A stretch of DNA of 64,000 bases from Ignavibacteria bacterium (GCA_041649015.1 JBAZNU010000005.1:1-64000); one strand, 5' to 3'. Positions 35,298 through 44,776 are shown, counted from the first letter of the stretch. Made by a program: numbers and translations. Notes: a model not told the origin generated them from the letters alone.

Positions 35298-36020
35298 TCA
35301 AATTTTCTCTAATATTATAAAATTGTTTTTCGCTGCGGCTTTCAGCCCTGAATTTCCGGATAAGTTTTTTTGCTTAAAGCTGCAAAGATGATGAACCATA
35401 CACTCATAACAAAGAGGTCTTACAGCCCTGCATACGTTCCTTCCGAACCGTATAAGGTTAGTATGAAAGTTTACTTTTAATTTATCAGGAACTATTGGTT
35501 TCGCCGCATCGAAAGTTTCCCCGGGAGTTTTCGTATCAACAAGACCAATTCTGTTCAAAACCCTGTGTACATGGGTATCTACGGGGAATACGTTTCTCCC
35601 CATTCCGAACGCGAGTAAGCAAGAAGCTGTCTTCTTACCTATACCCTTATGCTTTAAAAGTTCTTCATAAACCTCGTCGTCTGATAGTTTCCTTAAATGG
35701 TTCAGCGTCAGACTACCGTGCTCATTCATTATGTTCTTAAGCATTTCCTTGATCTGCACTGCCTTCGTGTTTGCAAGTCCGCAAACCTTTATTGCATTCT
35801 TTATTCTTGAAAGGGGAGCCGTCATAACATTCTCCCAACTGCCGAACTCATCCTTCAGATTTCTGAAAGCGATGTAAGATGTTTTATCCGTTGTATTCTG
35901 AGAAAGCTTCGTTGCAATTAAAACGTCCATCAGATTCGGTTTCGGCTTGGATACCTTTCTCTTACCTCCGAAATGTTCCTCAAGTATGTCTATTACCTTA
36001 TATAATCTTTTAACTTGCAA
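35298..36020 (-). CDS. nth: Endonuclease III (base-excision DNA glycosylase/AP lyase)
   Basis: 240 residues. It has a helix-hairpin-helix (HKGIGKKTASCLLAF) with the catalytic Lys130, the catalytic Asp148 in FPVDTHVHRV, and a [4Fe-4S] loop with spacing C197-x6-C204-x2-C207-x5-C213. It removes oxidised pyrimidines and nicks the abasic site. The C-terminus is about 20 residues longer than E. coli Nth. The start is a TTG at 36020 (MQVKRLYKV), 2 nt after the wecB stop. Its place inside a polysaccharide operon is probably incidental. Confidence 0.95.
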   Translation of the reverse strand: MQVKRLYKVIDILEEHFGGKRKVSKPKPNLMDVLIATKLSQNTTDKTSYIAFRNLKDEFGSWENVMTAPLSRIKNAIKVCGLANTKAVQIKEMLKNIMNEHGSLTLNHLRKLSDDEVYEELLKHKGIGKKTASCLLAFGMGRNVFPVDTHVHRVLNRIGLVDTKTPGETFDAAKPIVPDKLKVNFHTNLIRFGRNVCRAVRPLCYECMVHHLCSFKQKNLSGNSGLKAAAKNNFIILEKI

Positions 36021-36022
36021 TT

Positions 36023-37153
36023 TTATTTCAGTATTTTATTCATAATTACGTTTACAATTCTACCTGCCGTCTTTCCGTCGTAATATTTCAGTTTTTTTGT
36101 TCTCTTAAATTTTCCTGAAAATATTTTCTTAAGCTCATTCAGAATGAGCTTACTGTCGCTTCCACAGAGAACATTTGAGCCATGCTTAATCGTAATAGGT
36201 CTTTCTGTATTTGCTCGCAGCGTCAGGCAGGGGATATTCAAGAAAGAAGTTTCTTCCTGTATTCCACCCGAATCGGTGATAACAAACCTTGCAGAATTAA
36301 TCAGAGCAAGAAAATCAATATATCCTATCGGTTGTGTAATTACGAGGTTGCGTATCGCTTCAAGCTTTACGTAAAGCCCGAATTTTTCAACCATCTTCAG
36401 TGTGCGAGGATGAACAGGAAACACGACATCAGTATCGGGACTTAATCTGTTAATATCCTTTAAGATGTTAAGTATTTTAATAAAGTTTTTCTTCGAGTCA
36501 ACATTTGACGGTCTGTGCAGCGTCACAAGAGCGTAATTCTTTTTCGTAAGGCAGAGCTCATCATGTATCTTTGATTTCTTCGCATCCATAAGATAACCAG
36601 TCAAAGAATCAATCATGATATTTCCCACAAAGAAAACACTGCGTGAATCAGCTCCGCTTTTCTTCAGGTTCAGCATACCGTCTTCTTCAGGAACAAACAG
36701 ATAATTTGAAATCGAGTCCGTAACAATCCTGTTAATCTCTTCGGGCATCGTTCTGTCAAAGCTACGCAGCCCAGCTTCCACGTGTGCAACGGGAACGGAA
36801 TTTCCATTCTGAAGAATTTTAGAGCATACGATTGAGGCTGCAAGAGTGGAATTCACATCACCGTAAACAAGAACCAAATCGGGTTTTTCATTCATCACAA
36901 TCTTCTCAAACTTCACCATCGTTTCCGCCGTCTGCTCTGCATGAGAACCCGAACCCACACCAAGATTTATATGCGGTTTCGGAAGTCCAAGTTGTTTAAA
37001 AAATATATCCGAAAGATGTTTATCATAATGCTGTCCCGTATGCACAATCTTATGAATAACTCTTTTCTTATGCTTCATTAACTCCTTATGCAGGGGTGCC
37101 ATCTTCATAAAATTAGGTCTTGCTCCCACCACCGATATTATTTTCTTCACCAT
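36023..37153 (-). CDS. wecB: UDP-N-acetylglucosamine 2-epimerase (non-hydrolysing)
   Basis: 376 residues from the ATG at 37153. A TTG at 37174 would add 7 residues, but the ATG has a GAGGAG sequence just upstream and gives the normal family start VKKIISVVGARPNFMK. Other signatures are VHTGQHYDKHLSD, VYGDVNSTLA, HVEAGLRSFDR, PEEINR, HRPSNVD, and ITDSGGIQEE near residue 283. It interconverts UDP-GlcNAc and UDP-ManNAc for surface glycan. It is the first gene of the leftward polysaccharide operon (wecB, nth, three GT9, aminotransferase), whose genes are 0 to 5 nt apart. Confidence 0.95.
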   Translation of the reverse strand: MVKKIISVVGARPNFMKMAPLHKELMKHKKRVIHKIVHTGQHYDKHLSDIFFKQLGLPKPHINLGVGSGSHAEQTAETMVKFEKIVMNEKPDLVLVYGDVNSTLAASIVCSKILQNGNSVPVAHVEAGLRSFDRTMPEEINRIVTDSISNYLFVPEEDGMLNLKKSGADSRSVFFVGNIMIDSLTGYLMDAKKSKIHDELCLTKKNYALVTLHRPSNVDSKKNFIKILNILKDINRLSPDTDVVFPVHPRTLKMVEKFGLYVKLEAIRNLVITQPIGYIDFLALINSARFVITDSGGIQEETSFLNIPCLTLRANTERPITIKHGSNVLCGSDSKLILNELKKIFSGKFKRTKKLKYYDGKTAGRIVNVIMNKILK

Positions 37154-37326
37154 TCTCCTCTCAATTAATTTCAATTGTCTTACGTTATTTTTATTTTACT
37201 ACAAAACTATAAATTTAGCTAAATCGAACAGCATATAAAACGAAAAACATATAAAATGTATATCTCTAACCTGCTCAGTCACTTCACAATATTATATAAA
37301 AAACAAAAAGAACAAACAGGGACAAA

Positions 37327-37342
37327 GTGACAAATTTGTCAC
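37327..37342. promoter_or_regulatory. 16-bp palindrome, possible operator copy 1
   Basis: The sequence gtgacaaatttgtcac is a perfect inverted repeat. A second copy differing by one base lies 94 bp downstream. Confidence 0.5.
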
Positions 37343-37420
37343 TATAAAATAACAATCTTTTTTAGACTATCTTAAGGTAAGTTAGAGGCAAGTTAGGGGT
37401 TAGTTATGACTTTTATTGAA

Positions 37421-37436
37421 GTGACGAATTTGTCAC
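37421..37436. promoter_or_regulatory. 16-bp palindrome, possible operator copy 2
   Basis: The sequence gtgacgaatttgtcac has one mismatch from a perfect palindrome. Its centre is 94 bp from that of copy 1, close to nine helical turns. Confidence 0.5.
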
Positions 37437-37802
37437 TACCTAACTACAACACTTCCTCACCCGATCAATCGTCGCAGGTCACCTTTCTTTTTTCATGGAT
37501 TTTCAAGGTGCTTTTGCATTGGCTCTTTTCATAAAATTCAACATCCCATTTTCTTACTAACACTTATATTCCGACTTCTATACTTCTCCCTCCCGGTTTC
37601 GGTTTTTAGTTTTCCACTGCCTTGTCATTTAATTTAAAATCATGGAACTTTCAATGAATATTATTGTTCTGATATTCAACATAAGGGGGATTGGTTAATT
37701 GGTTTGAATTATATAATACGTTATTCAGCCATTTAAAGATTTTTGTAGTGTAATAGGATTTTAAGTAAGAGCAATATCTTTATTAACTAAAAAATAAAAG
37801 CT

Positions 37803-39644
37803 ATGAAAAACAACTTACTACTACTGCTGCTTATGGCAGTATTGATGCCGTACATTGCGTACGCACAGAAAGACACAAGAGAAGTAAATTCTCAAATCGT
37901 ATATGACACACCTCTGCATGGACCTCAGCATTCTGTAGCGGTTAATTACGATAAAGCGAAGGTGGAAGAAATCACCGCCCAAATCAGTGCAGCAAGAATT
38001 AACGGCAATGTTGAAAAAGCTACGCAGCTGCAAAACGAACTTGAAAGAGTTACAGAAAGCAAATCAACATCAGCACCTCTCACAAACAATGCAGGATTAA
38101 CAAGCATAGTTTGCAACGAACCAGTTTCACCAGGAGATTACAATCTTACAATCATTAACGGGTTAGATGCTAACTGGGCATGTGCAACCTCAACCGACAG
38201 AGTCACAGGCAGGTTATATGTAGTATCTGCAAAATATTCAGTTTCTGTTTCAGCATCTGATACTTTAAAAGTTTTTACATCATCAAACGCAGGAATAACC
38301 TGGACATTGATAAACAGGATTCAGAGTTCCGTAGCTTATAAATGGAGAAACGATGAACTTGATATAGAGGCGGTAAATAAAGGCGATACGTCCTATGTTT
38401 TTGCAGTTGTAGGATACACCAACGCAGGAGTGCACAATTCTGTACTGATTAGATTAAACAGTATTGGTTCAGGATTTTTTGCAAGTAATCTTTACACTGC
38501 TGCAGCAGGTAACAGTTTCATTTATCCAAGAATAACGAGCGATAACGGAAAATATACAAACCTCTCATATGTTTACGTTATTTGCACACAAGATACGTTG
38601 CTGGCTTCGGGTCATACAGTACGCGATAAATTTGCAGTTATAACAAATCCGTTTGCTGTTACACCGGCCTTAACATACAGGAATAATGGTCTCAGTGGAA
38701 GCTATGCGTGGTCTTACACCGAAGTACCTGATACAACGATGCAGTACAACGATATTGCATATTCAGACTCGGCGAATACCGACTTTATTGTAACTGTTTC
38801 AAATTTTTACCGTACAGCAGGATTTAACAATTTATACTTGTCATATTCTTCAAATTACGGCACTACTGCTCCGACAAATACACCACAAATTGCAGAGACG
38901 AAAGTTAATTTGAAGCCAAGAATAGCGAGTACTCAACTCGATGCAGGCGGCGCACAATATATGATGATTGGCTTAACAAGACAATGGTCAGCGACCGATT
39001 GGGATCCCTATTATCAAAGAACTTCAAATAATGGCACAACATGGTCCGGCGGTTATGTGAGTTCAACGACTGATTCTACTTTATACACAGATGTAGTTTC
39101 AATTCCAAGAGTTCCGAATACATTCAGGTTTGCATATCAGGTAACAGTGGGTGGTACAGGTGCCCTTTGGACACGTTCATTTAATGCAGGTACATTCGTA
39201 GCTTCATTTAACCTTGCGACCGGGATGTCAACAAATTACGCACCAGTAAGAGCCGGATACAGATACGATGCCTCAGATTCATGCTTCACTCTTGGGCAGG
39301 GATATCCATCATCGGTCGGTTTGTTTGCATACACAGGATGCACGGGTACATTAACAGGAATCGGTAATATCGAAATTCCCGTTAAGTATAATTTGTCACA
39401 AAATTATCCTAATCCATTTAATCCAACTACGAAGATAAATTATTCAATACCCGTAACAGGATACGTAAGTCTGAATGTATATGACATGACCGGTAAACTT
39501 GTATCAAAATTAGTGAATGAAAACAAAAACGCAGGGAATTACATTGTTGATTTCAGCGGTGCAAATCTTTCCAGCGGAACATATTTCTGTAAAATGGAAT
39601 CAGGTTCATTCAACAATGTAATAAAACTAATGCTCATTAAATAA
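37803..39644 (+). CDS. Secreted beta-propeller-like protein with T9SS sorting domain
   Basis: 613 residues. Signal peptide at about 1-20 (NNLLLLLLMAVLMPYIAYA). The central region (110-510) has recurring Asp-box-like turns (SNAGITWT, SNYGTTAPT, SNNGTTWSG), as in sialidase-type beta-propellers. The C-terminus from about residue 525 is a type A T9SS sorting domain: LSQNYPNPFNPTTKI, then VYDMTGKLV, then SGTYFCKM and a final KLMLIK. It is expected to cross the inner membrane by Sec and be exported or surface-anchored by type IX secretion. The substrate is unknown. A strong terminator follows. Confidence 0.88.
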   Translation: MKNNLLLLLLMAVLMPYIAYAQKDTREVNSQIVYDTPLHGPQHSVAVNYDKAKVEEITAQISAARINGNVEKATQLQNELERVTESKSTSAPLTNNAGLTSIVCNEPVSPGDYNLTIINGLDANWACATSTDRVTGRLYVVSAKYSVSVSASDTLKVFTSSNAGITWTLINRIQSSVAYKWRNDELDIEAVNKGDTSYVFAVVGYTNAGVHNSVLIRLNSIGSGFFASNLYTAAAGNSFIYPRITSDNGKYTNLSYVYVICTQDTLLASGHTVRDKFAVITNPFAVTPALTYRNNGLSGSYAWSYTEVPDTTMQYNDIAYSDSANTDFIVTVSNFYRTAGFNNLYLSYSSNYGTTAPTNTPQIAETKVNLKPRIASTQLDAGGAQYMMIGLTRQWSATDWDPYYQRTSNNGTTWSGGYVSSTTDSTLYTDVVSIPRVPNTFRFAYQVTVGGTGALWTRSFNAGTFVASFNLATGMSTNYAPVRAGYRYDASDSCFTLGQGYPSSVGLFAYTGCTGTLTGIGNIEIPVKYNLSQNYPNPFNPTTKINYSIPVTGYVSLNVYDMTGKLVSKLVNENKNAGNYIVDFSGANLSSGTYFCKMESGSFNNVIKLMLIK

Positions 39645-39669
39645 TTCTTATTAATGAATATCTAAAAAG

Positions 39670-39694
39670 GGCGGAATAAAATTCCGCCTTTTTT
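39670..39694 (+). terminator. Rho-independent terminator
   Basis: 8-bp stem ggcggaat/attccgcc with an aaa loop, followed by six T. It lies 26 nt after the stop codon of the first T9SS cargo gene. Confidence 0.9.
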
Positions 39695-39973
39695 ATTCTC
39701 TCACTTTTATTTTTCCATCCGTTTCTCATTTCCTCTTATACCTGCTTTTCATACTCGGTTCTCTTTATGTCAGCTATTGTTGATTCCGGGGGTAAATAAT
39801 TTTTGCATTAACTGTTTTTTATTTATGTTAATCTTAGAGCGTTCAGGGAATGATATTCATCTCACTCGTATGATTCAAGCGCGGTAATTGTTTATCTCAA
39901 ATAAGACTTGAGATACAGAAAGAGCCAATATATTTATGATAATTATTGAAACAAAATTATTTTTAATTCAATA

Positions 39974-40002
39974 TTGACATTAATGAATACAATCAGTAAT
40001 TT
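39974..40002 (+). promoter_or_regulatory. candidate promoter of the second T9SS cargo gene
   Basis: Perfect TTGACA (39974-39979), 17-bp spacer, then TAATTT (39997-40002), which runs on into G and so partly fits the Bacteroidota TAnnTTTG box. It would give a leader of about 120 nt. Confidence 0.4.
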
Positions 40003-40129
40003 GTTACACCTGATTAATAATTTTGCTTTTGCAGGAGACTCAAATAATCTGCAAATGGGTTTTCAGGTACAGGGGGAATTAAAGAATATAGTAATTTATA
40101 TTTATTTAATTCAAAAAAAGGGAAAAACA

Positions 40130-41407
40130 ATGAAATCAAAAATCTTACTACTCGCTTTACTGGCGCTTATGGGTTTCGCGTCAGTAACTTCAGCTCAGCC
40201 ATGGACGCTTTATCAGACAGGTGTTCCTTATTCATTATTCGGAGTTGATTTTGCATATCCTCCTTACGAAAATATAGGTGTTGCAGTAGGGCAGGGCGGC
40301 ACAGTCTTAAAAACAACGGATAACGGTGAAGAATGGATTTTAACTTATTCTAATATAGACATCTGGATGAACGATGTTCAGTTTGATCCCCATGCACCGG
40401 GATTAGTCTGGGCGGCTGGTATGGGTGGTGTCATTCTCAGGTCATTTGACTTCGGAAGTACATGGGAAGTCGTTAGACCATTCAGTACACCCGACCATAC
40501 AATACGTGGTATAGGCGTTAAAATCGGAGCCCCGGGATATGCGTCATTCGTGGGGTATGCAGGAACTTTCTTTGAAACATTCAACGGAGGTTTTTCATTC
40601 GTACAGAGGTTTGACATTCCGTTCACAATGCATTCAATTGCTTATTCACCAAATTTTACTTTTGACGGAAGGGGAATTATTTGCGGTACAGACGGCAAGG
40701 TCTGGAATACTACCAACTTTGGATCAAACTGGGTTGCAAGAAATACGAACCGTTATGATTATCTTAACGACGTAGTTTTTCTTAACGATGTTGAAGCTAT
40801 GATTTGCGGAAACAACGGTACCATTCTACGATCAACTAACTGGGGCAAGACCTGGACCGTCAATACTCAGTATCTCACAAGCGAGCATCTTCGTTCAATT
40901 GATTATTACGGTCCGAAAGTCACTGTTTGCGGTGATAATGGCAAGATAATGACTTCAAGTGACTTTGGGTTCTTTTTTGTTGACCAGCTGAACGCTGAGA
41001 ACAGAAATTTATACGGTGTCGCTTTAAAAGGATTTAACGTTGGTGTAGCCGTCGGTGAGATCGGTTCTGCTGCTTACGGTGCGTTATTTTTTACAGCTGC
41101 TAATGGTGTTGTCGGAATCACGCAGAATGGAAGCGAAGTCCCATCTGTTTATTCTCTAAGCCAGAATTTTCCGAACCCGTTTAATCCAGTGACAAAAATT
41201 AATTTTGCTTTACCGAAACAGGGTCATGTTACTTTAAAAGTATATGATATGCTCGGAAAGGAAGTAAGTACACTCGTGAATGAAGTTAAATCCGCAGGAA
41301 ATTATACTGTTGACTTCAACGGGTCAAAGTTGACAAGCGGTGTTTATTTCTATAAAATTCAATCGAATCAGTTCACTGATATTAAAAAAATGACACTCAT
41401 AAAATAA
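40130..41407 (+). CDS. Secreted Ycf48-like beta-propeller protein with T9SS sorting domain
   Basis: 425 residues from the ATG at 40130. A longer frame from 39974 would bury the signal peptide, and an AAGGGAAA sequence precedes 40130. Signal peptide at about 1-21 (LLLALLALMGFASVTSAQ). Residues 25-335 contain repeated G-x-x-G-x-(I/V)-(L/W) blades such as AVGQGGTVLKTTDNGEEW, ICGTDGKVWNTTNFGSNW and ICGNNGTILRSTNWGKTW, the Ycf48/BNR pattern. The C-terminal T9SS domain starts near 340 (LSQNFPNPFNPVTKI) and ends KKMTLIK. The role is probably a surface or secreted binding protein. Confidence 0.88.
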   Translation: MKSKILLLALLALMGFASVTSAQPWTLYQTGVPYSLFGVDFAYPPYENIGVAVGQGGTVLKTTDNGEEWILTYSNIDIWMNDVQFDPHAPGLVWAAGMGGVILRSFDFGSTWEVVRPFSTPDHTIRGIGVKIGAPGYASFVGYAGTFFETFNGGFSFVQRFDIPFTMHSIAYSPNFTFDGRGIICGTDGKVWNTTNFGSNWVARNTNRYDYLNDVVFLNDVEAMICGNNGTILRSTNWGKTWTVNTQYLTSEHLRSIDYYGPKVTVCGDNGKIMTSSDFGFFFVDQLNAENRNLYGVALKGFNVGVAVGEIGSAAYGALFFTAANGVVGITQNGSEVPSVYSLSQNFPNPFNPVTKINFALPKQGHVTLKVYDMLGKEVSTLVNEVKSAGNYTVDFNGSKLTSGVYFYKIQSNQFTDIKKMTLIK

Positions 41408-41429
41408 TAAAAGAAATTTCCGGTTTCAT

Positions 41430-41457
41430 AAAGGCGTTCATTATGGACGCCTTTTTT
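41430..41457 (+). terminator. Rho-independent terminator
   Basis: 8-bp stem aaaggcgt (41430-41437) with acgccttt (41447-41454), a 9-nt loop, and a T tract after it. Confidence 0.85.
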
Positions 41458-41622
41458 ATTTTATACTTGTTTTAAAAAAAGAAATGTACTTAGAGCAGGA
41501 AGAGTTTATGATAGATATTATCACTCGAATCTGTGAGTTATATTTTGTATATTTACATTCTATTCAGAAAAAATCCTTTGAAAATAAATAGGTATTTTTA
41601 TTAATAATTAAATTATAATCTT

Positions 41623-42819
41623 ATGAACACAAAACAATTTATTGAAATTGAAGAGCAGTACGGTGCGCATAATTACCACCCCCTTGATGTTGTGATTGAA
41701 AAAGGTCAGGGTGTTTGGGTTTGGGACGTTGACGGTAATAAATATCTCGATTGTCTTGCAGCCTATTCAGCAGTGAATCAGGGGCATTGCCATCCAAGAA
41801 TAGTTAATGCTATGAAGGAGCAAGCGGATAAAATAACACTAACTTCACGTGCTTTCAGAAATAACCAGCTTCCTCTGCTATGTAAAGAGCTTTCCGAAAT
41901 GACGGGATATGAAATGATTCTTCCAATGAACTCAGGAGCTGAGGCTGTTGAAACCGCTTTAAAGGCAGTGAGGAAATGGGGTTATACTGTAAAGGGCGTT
42001 CCTGAAAATCAGGCTGAGATTATAGCCTGTACGAATAACTTCTCGGGCAGAACAATATCAATTATTAGTTTTTCAACTGAAGACCAGTACAGGTTTGGGT
42101 TCGGTCCGTTAACCCCCGGATACAAGATTGTTGAATACGGTAATGCAGAAGATTTTGAAAAAGCAATTACGCCGAACACGGTTGCATTCCTCGTAGAACC
42201 GATACAGGGTGAGGGCGGAGTAATTGTACCTCCTGACGGTTATCTGAAAAAGACTTTTGAACTTTGCAAGAAGAATAATATACTTTTTATTGCCGATGAA
42301 ATACAATCGGGACTTGGCAGAAGCGGTAAGCTTTTCGCCTATGAATACGACGGTATTAAACCAGATATGGTTACGATCGGCAAAGCTCTTTCTGGCGGAT
42401 GCTATCCTGTTTCAGCAGTGCTCTCATCAAGGGAAATTCTCGGTGTGTTTAAACCTGGTGACCACGGTTCAACGTTCGGGGGAAATCCTCTCGGATGTGC
42501 AGTCGCAAGGGAAAGCCTGAAGGTTCTCGTAGAAGAAGGATTGATTGAAAAGTCGCATGAACTTGGCGATTATTTCAGGGATAAACTTAAAGCACTGAAT
42601 TCAAAACACGTGAAAGAAATTCGCGGCAAAGGTTTGTTTATCGGTGTTGAACTTAAACCGGAAGCCGGTGGTGCAAGAAAATACTGCGAAGGTCTGAAGA
42701 ATCTCGGCGTACTCTGCAAAGAAACCCATGAAAACGTTATCAGATTTGCACCTCCTCTTGTCATAAAGAAAGAGGAAATCGACTGGGCAGTAGAGCAGGT
42801 GAAAAAGGTTCTTGTTTAG
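41623..42819 (+). CDS. rocD: Ornithine aminotransferase
   Basis: 398 residues. A class III PLP aminotransferase converting ornithine and 2-oxoglutarate to glutamate-5-semialdehyde and glutamate. The N-terminal HNYHPLDVVIEKG and AYSAVNQGHCHP, plus FSGRTISIISFST, are specific to the ornithine branch. The PLP Lys is K254 in IGKALSGGCYPVSA, and DEIQSGLGRSG holds the cofactor Asp. It stands alone, 131 bp before rplM. Confidence 0.95.
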   Translation: MNTKQFIEIEEQYGAHNYHPLDVVIEKGQGVWVWDVDGNKYLDCLAAYSAVNQGHCHPRIVNAMKEQADKITLTSRAFRNNQLPLLCKELSEMTGYEMILPMNSGAEAVETALKAVRKWGYTVKGVPENQAEIIACTNNFSGRTISIISFSTEDQYRFGFGPLTPGYKIVEYGNAEDFEKAITPNTVAFLVEPIQGEGGVIVPPDGYLKKTFELCKKNNILFIADEIQSGLGRSGKLFAYEYDGIKPDMVTIGKALSGGCYPVSAVLSSREILGVFKPGDHGSTFGGNPLGCAVARESLKVLVEEGLIEKSHELGDYFRDKLKALNSKHVKEIRGKGLFIGVELKPEAGGARKYCEGLKNLGVLCKETHENVIRFAPPLVIKKEEIDWAVEQVKKVLV

Positions 42820-42900
42820 TCGAAAGATGTCGGTTATCAGTTGATGGTTGATAGTTGCCCGTTACTGATAACTGACAACAATTTCTGCCAACTGTTTTCA

Positions 42901-42929
42901 TTGACTTTAATTTTAAATAATGTTAATTT
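42901..42929 (+). promoter_or_regulatory. candidate promoter of the rplM-rpsI operon
   Basis: TTGACT (42901-42906), 17-bp spacer, TAATTT (42924-42929). It has the same layout as the candidate at 39974 and starts 45 bp before the rplM start codon. Confidence 0.4.
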
Positions 42930-42950
42930 ACATGTTTTATAGAATAACCG

Positions 42951-43406
42951 ATGAAAGAAACGATAAGAAAATCTGTTAGAATAACGAAATATGCCACGAG
43001 GGGCGAAAATCCCAACAACTGGTATGTAGTTGATGCCGATGGTAAAGTCCTCGGACGTCTTGCAAGTGAAGTTGCAAAAAGAATTAGAGGGAAGTACAAT
43101 CCTCAATACACCCCCAATGCTGATTTAGGCGACTGGGTTGTAGTTATTAATGCCGATAAGGTGAAGATAACGGGCAAAAGAGCAGAATTAAAGGACTACA
43201 AAACTCACTCAAGGTATCCAGGTGGTCAGAAAATCAAAACATATAAAGAGATGCTTGCCAAGACTCCCGAAAAGGTAATTGAGCTGGCAGTGAAAAGAAT
43301 GCTTCCAAAAACAAAACTCGGAGACGCTCTTTTCCACAAACTGAAAGTTTACAAAGGCAGTGAACATCCGCATTCGGCACAGAAACCTATTGCTTTAAAC
43401 ATTTAA
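42951..43406 (+). CDS. rplM: 50S ribosomal protein L13
   Basis: 151 residues, a few longer than typical at the N-terminus. The WYVVDADGKVLGRLASEVAKRIRGK start, VVVINADKVKITGKR, and KRMLPKTKLGDALFHKLKVY are family signatures. It assembles early into the large subunit. It is paired with rpsI, as in nearly all bacteria, with a 27-nt gap. Confidence 0.98.
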   Translation: MKETIRKSVRITKYATRGENPNNWYVVDADGKVLGRLASEVAKRIRGKYNPQYTPNADLGDWVVVINADKVKITGKRAELKDYKTHSRYPGGQKIKTYKEMLAKTPEKVIELAVKRMLPKTKLGDALFHKLKVYKGSEHPHSAQKPIALNI

Positions 43407-43433
43407 ACCGAAATTTGAAAATTTAATTATTTG

Positions 43434-43826
43434 ATGGCTACAAGTACACCAATAAAAGTAGGAAGAAGAAAGACTGCAGTTGCAAGAGTTCATCTTGCAT
43501 CGGGCACAGGAAAAGTTACTATTAACGGCAAGGATGCAATAGTATTCCTCAAGAGTGAAGGTCACTTAAAGGATATAATGCAGCCTTTTACTGTCACCGG
43601 AACCGAAGGTACATACGACTTAAAAGTTAACGTAAACGGAGGCGGTTTCAGAGGTCAGATTGATGCGATTAAACTTGGTATTGCTCGATCATTAGTAGAG
43701 ATAAATGAAGAGTTAAAGCCAACCTTGAGAAAAGGCGGTTTTATGACGAGAGACCCAAGAATGGTAGAAAGAAAGAAATACGGAAGACCAAAAGCAAGAA
43801 AGAGATTCCAGTTCTCGAAGAGATAA
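43434..43826 (+). CDS. rpsI: 30S ribosomal protein S9
   Basis: 130 residues from the ATG at 43434 (an in-frame TTG lies one codon upstream). GRRKTAVARVHL at the start, GGGFRGQIDAIKLGIARSL in the middle and the basic C-terminal tail KKYGRPKARKRFQFSKR, which reaches the P-site tRNA, are diagnostic. It is cotranscribed with rplM. Confidence 0.98.
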   Translation: MATSTPIKVGRRKTAVARVHLASGTGKVTINGKDAIVFLKSEGHLKDIMQPFTVTGTEGTYDLKVNVNGGGFRGQIDAIKLGIARSLVEINEELKPTLRKGGFMTRDPRMVERKKYGRPKARKRFQFSKR

Positions 43827-43839
43827 GATTTTAAATTTT

Positions 43840-44033
43840 TTATAAACCAATTAAAAATACATATTCTCTGATTTCAAAACACCCGTGTTCCATTAAATGG
43901 AATGTGTCAAGAAAAATGATGAGAATAGAAGATTAACAAAAGCCAACTTTTTCATCCTCCGGGATGATGCATTTCATACATAAGCGTAAGCTTATCGCAA
44001 AATGTCCGTGGCTTTATTAATAGGAGAAATTAC
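43840..44033 (+). promoter_or_regulatory. rpsB 5' leader with several small hairpins
   Basis: The 209-nt spacer before rpsB contains ttccattaaatggaa (43889-43903), catcctccgggatg (about 43955-43968) and a gcgtaagctt inverted pair (about 43984-43993), then a clear ribosome binding site (taggagaaatt) 8 to 12 nt before the ATG. S2 genes are often autoregulated through structured leaders. No known leader family is recognised here, so regulation is inference. Confidence 0.35.
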
Positions 44034-44035
44034 AC

Positions 44036-44776
44036 ATGTCAAGAGTACAAATCGAAGATTTGTTATTAGCAGGGTCACATTTCGGACACCTTACAAGAAG
44101 ATGGAATCCTAAGATGAGAAAATACATCTTCATGGAAAGAAACGGTATTCATATTATTGATTTGAAGAAAACCGTTGACCTAATCGATGATGCCTGCAAT
44201 GCTGTAGCGAGAATTTCTGCGGAAGGAAAAAGAGTTCTTTTTGTAGGGACCAAAAAGCAAGCAAAGGCAATAATTAAAGAACAGGCTGAAAGATGCGAAT
44301 CTTTCTACGTATCCGAAAGATGGCTCGGTGGTATGCTAACAAACTTTAACACCGTCAGAAAGAGCATCAAGAAGCTTACTACACTTCAGAAGATGGAAAA
44401 GGACGGAACGCTCGATAAGTTCGTTAAGAAGGAAAGATTAATTATGATGCGCGACAAGGAAAAGCTTGAAAAAGTGCTTAACGGTATATCAGGAATGACA
44501 AAACTTCCCGGTGCACTTTTCCTCGTCGATATTAAGAAAGAGCACATTGCTATTGATGAAGCGAGAAAGCTAAACATCCCTATCTATGCAATTGTAGACA
44601 CAAACTGCGACCCAGAATTAATCGATTATCCGATTCCAGCGAATGATGACGCAGTGAAATCAATCGAGATTATCACAAGGGCGTTTGCAGAAGCTGTAAT
44701 CGAAGGCGTTCAGGTAGCTAAGACGAGAAAAGAAGACGAGACTGAAGAGATGAAAGAAAAACAGGAAAAAGCATAA
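44036..44776 (+). CDS. rpsB: 30S ribosomal protein S2
   Basis: 246 residues. LLLAGSHFGHLTRRWNPKM, YIFMERNGIHIIDL, RWLGGMLTNF and NIPIYAIVDTNCDP are the standard S2 signatures. The C-terminus ends in a Glu/Lys-rich tail (EDETEEMKEKQEKA). It is followed by tsf, pyrH and frr in the classical order. Confidence 0.98.
   Translation: MSRVQIEDLLLAGSHFGHLTRRWNPKMRKYIFMERNGIHIIDLKKTVDLIDDACNAVARISAEGKRVLFVGTKKQAKAIIKEQAERCESFYVSERWLGGMLTNFNTVRKSIKKLTTLQKMEKDGTLDKFVKKERLIMMRDKEKLEKVLNGISGMTKLPGALFLVDIKKEHIAIDEARKLNIPIYAIVDTNCDPELIDYPIPANDDAVKSIEIITRAFAEAVIEGVQVAKTRKEDETEEMKEKQEKA

Larger units (their letters stand above)
37154..37802. other. divergent intergenic region with twin palindromes
   Basis: Lies between the leftward wecB operon and the rightward T9SS cargo gene, so it should contain both promoters. 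It holds two near-identical 16-bp palindromes (37327-37342 and 37421-37436). A TATAAT at 37712-37717 may serve the cargo gene, but its -35 partner is unclear. No gene is seen. Confidence 0.65.
39645..40129. other. intergenic region with terminator and promoter candidate
   Basis: Contains the terminator of the preceding gene (39670-39694) and a candidate promoter (39974-40002) for the next. The rest is unremarkable A/T-rich sequence. Confidence 0.6.

Noticed and set aside
42833..42872. gttatcagt/actgataac inverted repeat after rocD as a terminator
   Set aside because: The arms are 22 nt apart with no T tract; the pairing is too weak to support the call.
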